This document shows positions 33,840 to 44,300 of a stretch of DNA of 64,000 nt, one piece after another (the stretch's first letter is position 1; every line of letters begins with the position of its first letter). This DNA comes from Rhodocytophaga aerolata (GTDB lineage Bacteria; Bacteroidota; Bacteroidia; Cytophagales; 172606-1): positions 62,001 to 126,000 of the forward strand of contig NZ_JAUKPO010000017.1 in NCBI RefSeq assembly GCF_030503435.1, given 5' to 3'. Below the pieces are notes generated by a model. The model made no database searches and was not told the origin of the DNA. It was given only the letters and a program-made list of their open reading frames with translations. The translations under genes and the position numbers were made by a program.

Positions 33840-35255
33840 ATGAAAATAGAACAAATATATACCGGATGTTTAGCGCAAGGCGCTTATTATATTGAATCAG
33901 CAGGAGAAGTAGCCATCATTGATCCTTTGCGGGAAACAGCCCCTTACCTGGAGAAAGCAGGGAAAGATGAGGCAGTAATTAAATACATTTTTGAGACCCA
34001 CTTCCATGCTGACTTTGTTTCCGGCCACCTGGACCTGGCCAAAGCTACTGGTGCTCCTATTGTCTATGGACCTAATGCAAGGCCAAACTTTGCGGCTTAC
34101 ATAGGCAAAGATGGCGAGGAGTTCCGCTTAGGAAAAATACAAATAAAGCTATTACATACACCAGGTCATACCCTGGAATCTACCTCTTATCTGCTCAAAG
34201 ATGAAGAGGGCAAAGAAATAGCCTTATTCACTGGAGACACGCTGTTTATTGGCGATGTAGGCCGGCCAGACCTGGCTCAAAAAGCCTTGAGTATCACACA
34301 AGAAGAACTAGCTTCTACCTTGTATGATAGCCTGAGAACCAAAATTATGACCTTGTCAGATGAGGTGATCATTTATCCTGGCCATGGCGCAGGTTCGGCT
34401 TGTGGAAAAAACATGAGTAAAGAAACCACTGATACCTTAGCTAATCAGAAAAAGACCAACTATGCCCTGCGGGAAAATATGAGCAGAGAAGAGTTTATCA
34501 AAGAAGTGACCGATGGCCTGCTTCCTCCGCCTGCCTATTTTGGCATGAATGTAAAAATGAATAAAGAAGGGTACGAAAGCTTTACGGATGTGCTCAGCAG
34601 AGGCGTACAGGCTTTAGATCCGGAAGCTTTTGAAGCAGCAGCCAATGAAACAGGCGCCTTGATTCTGGATACAAGAAAAGCCGGGGAGTTTGCCAAAGGT
34701 TTTGTACCTAATGCTATTAACATCGGTTTGGATGGAAGTTTTGCGCCATGGGTAGGAGCTTTGATACCGATGGAACAGCAGATTCTGCTCATTACCGACG
34801 AAGGCCGGGAAGAAGAAGCCGTTACTCGTCTTTCAAGAGTAGGCTACGACCATACCATCGGCTACTTGAAAGGAGGATTTACTGCCTGGATTGAGGCAGG
34901 CAAACAAATAGATACTATAGCATCTATTCCGGCAGGAGAATTTGCAGAAAGAATGAAAGATGAAAAAACAGCCTTGATCGTAGATGTGAGGAAACCGGGT
35001 GAATATCAGTCAGAGCATGTAGAAGGTGCGATAAATGTGCCATTAGATTACCTAAATGAACACCTGGCAGAGCTTTCAAAAGATAAGCCGTTTTATCTGC
35101 ACTGTGCCGGTGGCTACCGGTCGATGATTGCCGCTTCTATTCTAAAAGCCCGTGGCTGGAATAATCTGATAGACATTGCCGGAGGTTTTAGCGCCATTGC
35201 TAATACAGATGTGGCTAAAACCAACTACGTGTGTCCTTCTACCCTTAAAAAGTAA
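33840..35255 (+). CDS. Persulfide-dioxygenase-like MBL hydrolase fused to two rhodanese domains (copy 2)
   Basis: A 471-residue paralogue of 30,792-32,138 with the same order. MBL domain: ETHFHADFVSGHLD, FTGDTLFIGDVGRPDL, YPGHGAGSACGK. First rhodanese without catalytic Cys (LLITDEGREEEAV). Second rhodanese with YLHCAGGYRSMIAAS (Cys 422). A short C-terminal tail adds another Cys (NYVCPST). The first rhodanese probably serves as scaffold. It has its own Crp/Fnr promoter and is 4 bp from the porin gene. Confidence 0.9.
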   Translation: MKIEQIYTGCLAQGAYYIESAGEVAIIDPLRETAPYLEKAGKDEAVIKYIFETHFHADFVSGHLDLAKATGAPIVYGPNARPNFAAYIGKDGEEFRLGKIQIKLLHTPGHTLESTSYLLKDEEGKEIALFTGDTLFIGDVGRPDLAQKALSITQEELASTLYDSLRTKIMTLSDEVIIYPGHGAGSACGKNMSKETTDTLANQKKTNYALRENMSREEFIKEVTDGLLPPPAYFGMNVKMNKEGYESFTDVLSRGVQALDPEAFEAAANETGALILDTRKAGEFAKGFVPNAINIGLDGSFAPWVGALIPMEQQILLITDEGREEEAVTRLSRVGYDHTIGYLKGGFTAWIEAGKQIDTIASIPAGEFAERMKDEKTALIVDVRKPGEYQSEHVEGAINVPLDYLNEHLAELSKDKPFYLHCAGGYRSMIAASILKARGWNNLIDIAGGFSAIANTDVAKTNYVCPSTLKK

Positions 35256-35259
35256 TTCT

Positions 35260-36666
35260 ATGCAAGGGCAAAGGAGAACCCTGCTGACTATTCTTGTACT
35301 CATGCTGGCACTCACACTGCCAGCATGGGCACAGCAGCAGTTGGAGCAGCAGCAAGATCGTGAAGAAGAGAAGCAAAAAGGATTACGTAAGTTTTTAAAA
35401 AGGGGAGAATTTGAGTTGCACCTGCGATCATACTTTATGAGCACACTTAACCAGGGATCACTGACAGATTACAGCACACTAGCTACTGGAGCAGGCATTG
35501 GGTATTATTCTCCTGCCTACAAAAACTTCAGGGTAGGGATGAGTGGGTTTTTTATCCTGAGAATCTATGCGCATAATCTGGAAAAAATCGATCCGGCTAC
35601 AGGAGCCATGAACCGCTATGAGATTGCTTTATATGATACGCATCATCCGGAGAATGGGATAGATTTAGATAGGCTAGAGGAACTGTTTATAGAATATAAA
35701 AAGAACCGCTGGCAATTTACCCTGGGAAGACAGAAACTACATTCACCCTTCCTCAACAAGCAAGATAACCGCATGCGGCCAAACCTGTTTAGCGGACTAA
35801 CCGGGCATTATAGGGTAGGAAAGTGGGAAGCTACCGGAGCATGGATCACCGGTGTTACTCCACGAGGCACAATTGACTGGTATTCTATAGAGGAATCTTT
35901 TGGCGTATATTCTTCCGGAAAGCACACCGATGGTTCACCTTCTGGTTATAAAGATCATATCCGCAGCAAAGGAATCGGACTAGCAGGTTTGAGCTACAAA
36001 AATGATGTAGTAAAAGCACAAGCCTGGAATTACTTTACAGAAGATGTTTTTAACATTTCTATGTTCCAGGCAGACTATCATGCCAAAAAAAATACAATCA
36101 ATCTGATAGCTGGTGTACAAGGATTTTATGAAAGGGCTATCAGTAGGGGAGGAAACACAGATCCGGGGAAGAGTTATATACTGCCAAATGAAAGCACTTT
36201 TGGAATGGGAATGAGCATAGGTGGGCAAGTAAAATCGCATACCCTTACTTTCAATTATTTAGGCATCAACAAAGGGGGAAGATTTCTGTTCCCAAGAGAA
36301 TGGGGCCGGGAAATATTTTATGTGAGCCTGCCCAGGGAGCGTTTCGAGGGTCAAGGAGGAGTGCAAGCCTACGCACTCAAATATGAGTATCAAATCCCAG
36401 GCACCAAGCTAAACACGCAAGTAGGCGTAAGTAAGGTGGTGTCCCCGGCAGCCGATAATTTTGAGCTAAATAAATATGGCATTCCTTCTTACTATCATTT
36501 GAGTGGAATGCTCGATTATAAGCCTGCAGGCAGTTTGGAAGGATTAGATATTAAACTACTAGCGGTGCATAAACTACCAGATCACAAAGCCACATTACCC
36601 GATCAGGTAGCAATAAACAAAGTAAACATGTGGAACCTGAATGTAGTAGTAGATTATAAATTTTAA
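35260..36666 (+). CDS. Outer-membrane beta-barrel (porin-like) protein
   Basis: About 468 residues from ATG 35,260. The N-terminus [21 protein letters not shown] is a clear signal peptide, so the longer frame starting at 35,176 inside the PDO gene is rejected. The rest shows alternating amphipathic strands and ends [11 protein letters not shown] with a C-terminal Phe, as in outer-membrane barrels. It resembles OprD/porin-like proteins of Bacteroidota. It may admit thiosulfate or another sulfur anion for the YeeE transporters encoded next; this is inference. Confidence 0.75.
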   Translation: MQGQRRTLLTILVLMLALTLPAWAQQQLEQQQDREEEKQKGLRKFLKRGEFELHLRSYFMSTLNQGSLTDYSTLATGAGIGYYSPAYKNFRVGMSGFFILRIYAHNLEKIDPATGAMNRYEIALYDTHHPENGIDLDRLEELFIEYKKNRWQFTLGRQKLHSPFLNKQDNRMRPNLFSGLTGHYRVGKWEATGAWITGVTPRGTIDWYSIEESFGVYSSGKHTDGSPSGYKDHIRSKGIGLAGLSYKNDVVKAQAWNYFTEDVFNISMFQADYHAKKNTINLIAGVQGFYERAISRGGNTDPGKSYILPNESTFGMGMSIGGQVKSHTLTFNYLGINKGGRFLFPREWGREIFYVSLPRERFEGQGGVQAYALKYEYQIPGTKLNTQVGVSKVVSPAADNFELNKYGIPSYYHLSGMLDYKPAGSLEGLDIKLLAVHKLPDHKATLPDQVAINKVNMWNLNVVVDYKF

Positions 36667-36693
36667 CAATACGAATTAAATTTAATAACAAGC

Positions 36694-37272
36694 ATGGAAC
36701 AACTCATAGAAACCATAAAACAGCCCTGGCCATGGTACGTAGCCGGACCCCTGATCGGACTTACTGTACCGCTTTTGCTTTTACTAGGCAATAAATCCTT
36801 TGGGATATCTTCTTCCCTTAGGCACATTTGTGCAGCCTGCGTGCCAGCCAAGATCCCGTTTTTTACCTATAACTGGCGCAAGGAAACCTGGAACCTGGTG
36901 TTTGTAGTAGGTATTTTGATCGGAGGATTTATTGCTACCACCTTCTTTGCCAACCCGGAAGCTATTACTGTAGCTGCTTCTACACAGGAAGACTTGAGAG
37001 CCTTAGGTATCACAAATTTTACACAACTACTACCCCAAGAAATATTCACATGGGATAACCTGTTTACAGGCAAAGGCCTGGTATTCTTTGTGCTCGGCGG
37101 ATTGCTGATAGGCTTTGGTACCCGCTATGCCGGTGGATGTACCAGTGGGCATGCCATTATGGGATTAAGCAACCTGCAGTGGCCATCCCTGATTGCAACC
37201 ATTTCCTTTATGGCAGGCGGATTTACTATGACTCACCTGCTGATGCCTTACATTATGGCATGGGTGCAATAA
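36694..37272 (+). CDS. YeeE/YedE-family transporter subunit 1
   Basis: A 192-residue membrane protein with about five hydrophobic segments. Conserved Cys occur in HICAACVP (~46-53) and in [16 protein letters not shown] (~144-159), the thiosulfate-binding type of motif in YeeE. It is half the length of full YeeE and works as a pair with the next gene, as in the PmpA/PmpB arrangement. The likely cargo is thiosulfate or a related sulfur species. Confidence 0.85.
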   Translation: MEQLIETIKQPWPWYVAGPLIGLTVPLLLLLGNKSFGISSSLRHICAACVPAKIPFFTYNWRKETWNLVFVVGILIGGFIATTFFANPEAITVAASTQEDLRALGITNFTQLLPQEIFTWDNLFTGKGLVFFVLGGLLIGFGTRYAGGCTSGHAIMGLSNLQWPSLIATISFMAGGFTMTHLLMPYIMAWVQ

Positions 37273-37335
37273 GATAATTACCATTTGTAAGACAAGCATA
37301 GTTTAGAATAGCTATAGAGTTAAATAAAATAAAGA

Positions 37336-37848
37336 ATGACAATGAATAGAGAGCAAATAATGATAAAAGAACGAGTAAAAACCGCACAGCCAGTTGTTTG
37401 CGATGCTCCCAATGAACAAAAATATGGAGATAGCCCTCAAGGATTGATCAAGTATCTGATTGTAGGAATCGTGTTTGGGATTGTGTTCACCAAAGCAGAA
37501 ATTATCTCCTGGTTTAGAATACAAGAAATGTTCCGCTTACAATCCTTTTTCATGTATGGGGTGATTGGTTCAGCTATCCTGGTAGGGATTCTATCGGTAC
37601 AACTCATCAAACGGTTCAACATTAAAACCATACAAGGCGAAAAAGTAGTACTTCACGATAAAGAGTTTAGAAAAGGGCAGATCATCGGTGGCTTTATTTT
37701 TGGCTTAGGCTGGGCAATCACAGGCGCTTGTCCGGGTCCTATCTTTGCCCAGATTGGCAGTGGCTTTAGTGTGGTTCTGGTCACTCTACTAAGTGCCATA
37801 GCAGGTACCTGGCTGTATGGAAAGTTTAGCCATAAACTCCCTAACTAA
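37336..37848 (+). CDS. YeeE/YedE-family transporter subunit 2
   Basis: A 170-residue partner of the preceding gene, with about four hydrophobic segments and the motif GWAITGACPGPIFAQIGSG (~130-148), whose Cys lies in the transport path of this family. It is 63 bp downstream and followed by a strong terminator, so it ends the operon. Confidence 0.85.
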   Translation: MTMNREQIMIKERVKTAQPVVCDAPNEQKYGDSPQGLIKYLIVGIVFGIVFTKAEIISWFRIQEMFRLQSFFMYGVIGSAILVGILSVQLIKRFNIKTIQGEKVVLHDKEFRKGQIIGGFIFGLGWAITGACPGPIFAQIGSGFSVVLVTLLSAIAGTWLYGKFSHKLPN

Positions 37849-37888
37849 AAATTCATTTGGTAAGTAATAAATTGTTTGTTTAGGTGAT

Positions 37889-37926
37889 TAAAAAGGAGGA
37901 TACGCAACTGAGTGCCTCCTTTTTAA
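37889..37926. terminator. Terminator after the YeeE pair
   Basis: AAAAAGGAGG and CCTCCTTTTT form a strong stem with T-runs on both strands. It can stop the plus-strand sulfur operon and the converging VIT gene. Confidence 0.8.
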
Positions 37927-38009
37927 TTTTACTGATTTTATTAAAGTTTATGTGTATTAAAGATACTACTGCCTTTACTAATTATAAAATTGCTATTCCT
38001 AACCATATA

Positions 38010-39098
38010 CTAGGCTAGAGAAACCCCTATCAATTTCCCAATCCCAAACGTTAAGGCAGCAGCGGCTAACCCAAATAAAACTTGTCTAAATCCTGAATAC
38101 CAGACATTTTTACCTGTAAATAAGGTGATGGCAGCACCAATCATAAAAAGGCCTATTGCGCTAAGGGAAACACTCAAAATGATGCCTTTCATGCCACTTG
38201 TAAACATGAAAGGTAAAACCGGTATCACCGCACCTATCGCAAAGAGAATGAAGGAGTATATAGCTGCTTCCATGGCAGAACCTTTTAGTTCCTCTGCATC
38301 TATTCCTAATTCTTCTTTTACTAATAGCTCATGAGCCAGGCTTTTATCTTCCATCATCTCTGCCGCCATTTGATAGGATTGTGCTTCCGGGATACCTTTG
38401 GCCATATATACTAAAGCTAGTTCCTTCTGTTCACCTTCCGGATCAGCTTCCAGCTCCTCCATTTCTATCTGCATTTGGTTTTCGTATAATTCCTGCGAAC
38501 TCTTTACCGAAATCCATTCTCCTAATGCCATAGAGAGGGAGCCTGCTAATAAGCCGGCAATTCCGGCTAACAAAACTCCTTCCTGGGAAGCCGTAGCTCC
38601 GGCAATGCCCATCACTAAACTAAAATTGGAAATTAAGCCATCATTTCCTCCTAATACAGCTGCCCGGATGGCATTTCCTCCAACAGACCGATGACGGCTT
38701 TCAAATTTTGAAATTTGTGCTCCAGTAACTTTTTTTTCTTTTTCAAGAATGGTTCTAAGTATGGATACATGGTTTGTTTCCATACCGGTCAATGGTTGTT
38801 TATTTTTTTGTTTTTGGTTAATCATGGCATTTGAAATACTCTTTTCAGTATCCATCAATGCGCCCAATACATAATTGTAGCCGAATAGTTTACCTATGAT
38901 ATTTAACGTTTTTGCTCTCCAGGAAGGCTGAAGTAAAGTAGCTAAAGGTATATTCTTCTTTTTGGCAAAGGCTTCAGCATGGCCCTTTTCGATCGCACTC
39001 ATTTGCCTGTATACACTGGAAATAGTCTCATCCGTTTCCTGATTGGCAAGCTGTTGATATAAAAACCATGCATCAATCTCAGTTTGTATATTGTTCAT
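38010..39098 (-). CDS. Ferritin-like/VIT1 fusion membrane protein
   Basis: A 362-residue protein. The N-terminal ~140 residues are a helical rubrerythrin-like domain (TEIDAWFLYQQLANQETDE, E-rich with AIEKGHAEAFAKK). The C-terminal ~220 residues form a VIT1/CCC1-type transporter with GGNAIRAAVLGGNDGLISNFSLVMGIAGA and SMALGEWISVKSSQE. The family moves Fe2+ or Mn2+; the fused ferritin-like part could bind the metal first. It is not obviously linked to sulfur and has a gap of ~150 bp to cysE. Confidence 0.88.
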   Translation of the reverse strand: MNNIQTEIDAWFLYQQLANQETDETISSVYRQMSAIEKGHAEAFAKKKNIPLATLLQPSWRAKTLNIIGKLFGYNYVLGALMDTEKSISNAMINQKQKNKQPLTGMETNHVSILRTILEKEKKVTGAQISKFESRHRSVGGNAIRAAVLGGNDGLISNFSLVMGIAGATASQEGVLLAGIAGLLAGSLSMALGEWISVKSSQELYENQMQIEMEELEADPEGEQKELALVYMAKGIPEAQSYQMAAEMMEDKSLAHELLVKEELGIDAEELKGSAMEAAIYSFILFAIGAVIPVLPFMFTSGMKGIILSVSLSAIGLFMIGAAITLFTGKNVWYSGFRQVLFGLAAAALTFGIGKLIGVSLA

Positions 39099-39200
39099 AT
39101 GGATTGTTTACCTTAGAAATATAGAGAATGGTTTCTGTTTAATGAATCGAGACTTGTGTGAGCCTGTTAGCAAGAAAAGCCAGTGTAAATATTGATTTTA

Positions 39201-39233
39201 AAAAGGAAGCTATTTAAGTAAATGCTTCCTTTT
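39201..39233 (-). terminator. Terminator after cysE
   Basis: AAAAGGAAGC (39,201-39,210) pairs with GCTTCCTTTT (39,224-39,233). On the minus strand the stem is followed by a T-run, fitting the end of cysE. Confidence 0.75.
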
Positions 39234-39248
39234 ATTCAACAACTTCTA

Positions 39249-40085
39249 TTAAATACTAGTCTTAAATACAATCAAATCCGTATCGCCTGTTTCTTCATTA
39301 TGCATTTTAGCCTTATAATAAACTTTCGTGGAAGGGGGTATGCTTCTGGTAATCCATACATTTCCGCCAATAATGCTATCATGCCCAATTACGGTGTTTC
39401 CTCCTAAGATGGTAGCGCCTGCATAGATCGTTACATGATCCTCAATAGTGGGATGTCGTTTTTTTGCAGCATCTTCCTTATTTACACTTAAAGCGCCTAG
39501 CGTTACACCTTGGTAAATCTTCACATGATTGCCGATAATAGCAGTTTCTCCGATGACTATGCCGGTGCCATGATCAATACAAAAGGACTCCCCAATTTGA
39601 GCGCCGGGGTGTATATCAATTCCTGTTTTACTATGAGCATGTTCGGTAATAATTCTTGGAATCACCTGCACACTCATTATATGCAATTGATGGGCTATCC
39701 TGTAGGCAGCAATAGCATAGAACCCAGGATAGGTGCGGCGAACTTCATTGGGACTTTTTGCTGCCGGATCTCCTTGATACATCGCCTCTACATCCCCATC
39801 TAATTTTGCTTGTATTCCGGGAAGCGCCTCAAAGAAAACTTCTACTTGCCCTTCCCAATCCACTTGTTCCCTGCTTGGGTTTTTAAATAGAATATGCGAT
39901 AGTTGTAATTTTAACTTATTTATATGGAGATCCAGTTCATCTACGGAAGCAAAATATTTCTTGGAAAAATCAGGAAACATGGTTCCTAAAAGTTCATCAA
40001 AAAAAGCCGCTACTACGGCAGGGGGAGGGCAATCCGGGCACTTGACATGTGCCTCGTATAAATTTTGCAAATAGGCTCTATCCAT
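39249..40085 (-). CDS. cysE: Serine O-acetyltransferase
   Basis: A 278-residue enzyme making O-acetylserine, the carbon acceptor for cysteine synthesis. An N-terminal helical domain (~1-130) is followed by a left-handed beta-helix with hexapeptide repeats (GIDIHPGAQIGESFCIDHGTGIVIGETAIIGNHVKIYQGVTLG) and catalytic His in the CIDHGTG segment. It resembles the EpsC/SatA form. Its presence links the island's sulfur handling to cysteine formation. It lies between the VIT gene and the RND operon with a 13-bp inverted repeat upstream. Confidence 0.92.
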   Translation of the reverse strand: MDRAYLQNLYEAHVKCPDCPPPAVVAAFFDELLGTMFPDFSKKYFASVDELDLHINKLKLQLSHILFKNPSREQVDWEGQVEVFFEALPGIQAKLDGDVEAMYQGDPAAKSPNEVRRTYPGFYAIAAYRIAHQLHIMSVQVIPRIITEHAHSKTGIDIHPGAQIGESFCIDHGTGIVIGETAIIGNHVKIYQGVTLGALSVNKEDAAKKRHPTIEDHVTIYAGATILGGNTVIGHDSIIGGNVWITRSIPPSTKVYYKAKMHNEETGDTDLIVFKTSI

Positions 40086-40109
40086 AATTTATAAACGCTT
40101 TGGAAGTAG

Positions 40110-40143
40110 GATTGGTTGAATAAAAATAGCTATTCAACCAATC
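40110..40143. repeat. Inverted repeat between the RND operon and cysE
   Basis: GATTGGTTGAATA (40,110-40,122) and TATTCAACCAATC (40,131-40,143) are perfect 13-bp arms around an 8-nt loop. There is no T-run on either side, so a regulatory or mRNA-stabilising structure is as likely as a terminator. Confidence 0.6.
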
Positions 40144-40165
40144 GAATGAAACTACACTCTAGAAT

Positions 40166-41326
40166 TTACTCTTTATCTTGATAGGCTACCTTTTGATTTT
40201 GTTGATTTGAGGTAAGAGTTTTTACCTGCGTATCATCCGCTAGTTCTTCGCTACCTTTTACTACTATTAACTCACCTGGGGCAATATCTCCGAAGACTTC
40301 TTGCAAAGAATCCCTGCGGATACCTTCACTGACCGGCACCCGTTTAACCCGCCCATCCTGTACTTTCAACAGAAATACGCCAGACTGACTATGCACCACA
40401 CTTTTTACAGGAACCCAAAGGGTAGAATCCCTGCGACGCAGCATTAATTGTACCTGTGCATATTCTCCCCCATTTAAGGCTTTCGTTTGATTATCTACAT
40501 CAAATTCTACCGTAACTGAACGCTGCTCGGAGTTTAGCACAACCCCATTTCTAGATATTAAGGAAGTAAATACTTTTCCAGGCCTGCTGCTGACAGTAAA
40601 TCTTGCCTGCATATGGGGTTGTATGGACTGGGCATGTTTTTCTGGAACAGCCACAGTTAAGCGCAAACGATCCCCTTGTGCAATGGTAAACAAAGCCATG
40701 CCTTTGCCTGTATTTTCCCCTACTAAAGCACCCGCTGATACATTGCGTTCGATGATAGTTCCAGTAAAAGGTGCCCGGATGCTCAGGTATTCCTTCAGTT
40801 CTGCGACAGCTTGTGTGTTCGCTTTGCCTTCTACATACGCAGCACTATCACTTGCTAGTTGCGTGCGGGCTTTGTCTAATTCAATAGCGGCCACAGCACC
40901 ACTTTTTGCTGAAGCCTTTTGCAAGCGTTCAAAGCTTTGCTTGCTGTATAAATAGTTTTCATGCAATTTTCTGCCAGCTGCTTGAGCCGATAAATATTGC
41001 TGGGTAATTTCCGGAGCTTCTAACAGGGCAAGCAGCTGTCCTTTTTTTACCTGACTTCCACGGTCTACATATAGGGCTTTTACAAAGCCTTTTACCTTTG
41101 GAAAAATGGCTACCTGCTCATAGGGTAGTAATTCTCCGGGCAGTGTCAAGGTATATTCCGGGTTGTCCGCTTGAGCTTCTTTCACGAGTACATCTGGCGC
41201 AGTAGCCGATGCTTGTTTTGACGTTTTTACAGGCTCATCTTTTTTCTGAGAACAACCTTCAAAAAGGAAGATTCCAAAGAAAAAAAGGATGAACGAATAT
41301 ATTGAAAAATGCTTAGTGATGTTCAT
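40166..41326 (-). CDS. RND periplasmic adaptor (membrane-fusion lipoprotein)
   Basis: A 386-residue adaptor with a lipobox FEGC (Cys ~25), biotinyl-lipoyl-like segments (VKGFVKALYVDRGSQVKKGQLLALLEAPE; IRAPFTGTIIERNVSAG), an alpha hairpin between them and a beta-barrel domain. No metal-binding extension is present. It partners the RND permease encoded 33 bp upstream. Confidence 0.88.
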   Translation of the reverse strand: MNITKHFSIYSFILFFFGIFLFEGCSQKKDEPVKTSKQASATAPDVLVKEAQADNPEYTLTLPGELLPYEQVAIFPKVKGFVKALYVDRGSQVKKGQLLALLEAPEITQQYLSAQAAGRKLHENYLYSKQSFERLQKASAKSGAVAAIELDKARTQLASDSAAYVEGKANTQAVAELKEYLSIRAPFTGTIIERNVSAGALVGENTGKGMALFTIAQGDRLRLTVAVPEKHAQSIQPHMQARFTVSSRPGKVFTSLISRNGVVLNSEQRSVTVEFDVDNQTKALNGGEYAQVQLMLRRRDSTLWVPVKSVVHSQSGVFLLKVQDGRVKRVPVSEGIRRDSLQEVFGDIAPGELIVVKGSEELADDTQVKTLTSNQQNQKVAYQDKE

Positions 41327-41359
41327 AGAATTGATAAGAGTATAAATGAATAGATTATT

Positions 41360-44300
41360 TCAGGCTACTTGAAGTGATGCAAACTCACTTTCCGGGTCAT
41401 CCGGATCTAAGGAGTTACTTTTTCTAGATGCTTTCTTGCGGATAAGGGTAAATAGGTGAGGCAAGACCAGTAAAGCGGTGATGGTGGAAAAAAGCAATCC
41501 TCCGATAACTGCCTGGCCTAAAGGAGCCACTTGTTCACCCCCGTCCCCCATGCCGGAAGCCATGGGAATCATGCCTGCAATCATGGCAAGGGTAGTCATG
41601 ATAATCGGGCGTAGACGCGAAGAAGCAGCAAGCAGCGAAGCTAAGTTAGCCGACATTCCTTTCTCAAGCCGGTTAAATTCCGCCTGGTTTACCATCAGTA
41701 CGGCATTAGATACAGATACGCCTACAGACATAATGATGCCCATATAGGATTGCAGATTAAGCGTGCTATCAAAGAGTAATAAAAACATCAAACTGCCTCC
41801 AATAACTGCCGGTACAACCGATAAAATCAGGGCAGATACTGAAAAAGACTGATAATAGGCTGCCAGCATCAGGAAAATAACGACAACGGCTACCAGCAAT
41901 CCGGTTTGTAAACCACTCAGTGTTTCTGAGAGTAGCTCCAAGGTGCCTTCCCTTTTGACTAGCACACCTCGGGGTGGCTCTCCGGCATTTTTGATCGCTA
42001 GATCTACTGCTTTCGAAGCTGATCCCAGATCTTTCTGATAGGTATTGGCCAGAATAGTGACGTAGCGGTTTGGGCCTTTCCGGTTTACCTGCGCTGGTAG
42101 CTTAGTAAGTTTTAAGCTTGCCACATCTTCTAAAACAGGCCTTGGCTGACCAGCCTTCAAAGGAAGCGTGCGGAGCTTTTCTACGGACTGCATTTCGGCT
42201 TCAGGTATTTGAACCTGGGTTTGAAAAACAAGCCCTGATTTTGGATCAAGCCATAGATTTTTACTTGTGAAACGGGTAGAAGAAGTAGCCAGTGTGAGAG
42301 CTTTGGTCACATCTTGCATGGTAATGCCTAGTTGTCCTGCCCGCTGCCGGTCTACTTCTATTTCAAGACTTGGATATTCAAGTGGCTCTGCAATGCGAAC
42401 ATCCCGTAGAAACTCAATTCCCTTTAGTTCTTTGGCAATTTTGCCTGCATATGCGCCTGCTTGCTTAAGTTGCCCGGCAGCCACGCTAATCTGGATAGGG
42501 GTAGTAGCTCCCTGGCTCATAATCTTCTGCACCAGCTCCATGGGCTCAAAAGTTAAGGCAAGTTCAGGTAATTGCTCTTTTACCTCCTTTCTCACCCGTT
42601 CTTTCAAATCTTCCATAGAACCATCCACCAGATTTGCATCAATGGAAAGTTGCAGAACGGCTTCATGTGAGCCGCTTGTAAACATGAATATGGGATTAAT
42701 GGCTGTAGCAGAGGGTTGTAATCCCACATAAGAAGAAGTGATTTTCAAGGCATCTTTGGGAAATTGCTGCTGAAAAATAGCTGTTACCTGTTTTACGTAC
42801 TTTTCTGTTTTTTCCAGGCGTGATCCTGCAGGAGCCGTAATTCTTACAGCAATATCGCCGCTATCGCTAGCAGGTAATATATCTGTTCCAATCAGATAAC
42901 CTCCTACACCAATCATAACCATTACGATCAGGGCATAGACGGCTATTACTTTTGGCACAAGCCTCTGGGCTTTTCTTGTCAGGGTCAGATAGTGGCTTTT
43001 AAATTTACCAAACCAGTTCGGCTTCTTTTTAGCATCCTTGGAATGGTGAGCAAAAGCATCATTTTTCATCAGCCAGTTAGCTAGAATCGGAACAAATGTT
43101 TGGGAAGCGATGAATGAGGCAATCATGGCAAAAGCCACAGCGAGTGACAAAGGCAAAAACATATCTTTGGGAATGCCACTCATCATAAAAGATGGCACCA
43201 GAACAGCCAGAATGCAAAACAGAATCAGCAGTTTCGGAATAGAGATTTCTAGTAAAGCATCCAGAATGGCTCTTTGTTTCGGCTTTTGCAGTTCAAAGTG
43301 CTGATGGATATTCTCTATCGTCACCGTTGCTTCATCCACCAGTATGCCTATGGCGAGTGCAAGGCCACTTAAGGTCATAATATTAATAGTCTGCCCAAAC
43401 AGGTAGAGCATGATAACGGCTGATAAAATGGCTATTGGAATGGTCAGTACGACAATCAAGGCTCCCCGTTTATCTCCTAAGAACAGTAGCACCATTAAGC
43501 CGGTCAGCACGGCTCCCAGGATTCCTTCGTGGATCAGATTACTTAGGGCCCGCTCGATATACCCGGACTGGTCAAACACATATTTCACATCCACATCTTC
43601 TGGCAAAGCTGCTTTCAGCATGGGAATGGAGCTTTTCAGATTGTCTACTACTTCTAAGGTGGAGGCATCCGCTTTTTTAATTACTGGTAAATAAACGGAG
43701 CGTTTGCCATTGATCACCGCATAACCTGTGGTGATATCTGCCGCATCTTCTACGCTGGCAATATCCTTTACAAACACGGTGGGGCCACTGCCCACACGGA
43801 CGGGTATGTCGAGAAATTCTTCCGGGCTGCGGGCAATGGAATTTACAGGGCTCATCAGATTCTGATCCTCTATGCGGATATTTCCCGCCGGGGAAGGCAA
43901 GTTGTTTTGAGCAATGGCCATGGTAATTTCTTCGGCTGAAAGCCCATAGGATTGCATTAGTTCCGGATTCACTTTAACAACCATCGTACGCACGTTTCCA
44001 CCAAAAGGAGCTGGGGCAGTTACCCCCGGAATATTGACAAACATGGGCCGGATACGGGTTAAAGCAAGGGTTTGTAATTCGGTGATAGACCGCTGCGGAC
44101 TCTCAAACACCAGCTGGCCAATGGGCTGTGAGCTGCCATCAAAGCGCACTACTTGTGGAGGTACAGCGCCTGGTGGTAAAAAGCCCAGCGCTCTTGATAC
44201 CTGGGTAGCCACTTCGCCAGATGCCTGGGCCATATCGGTACCGGGATAAAAGGAGAGTTTCATGAGGGTAAATCCCTGCACACTCTTAAAATCAATATCC

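Noticed and set aside
35176-35259. Longer start for the porin-like protein
   Set aside because: It would lie inside the PDO coding region and bury the clear signal peptide that begins at 35,260.
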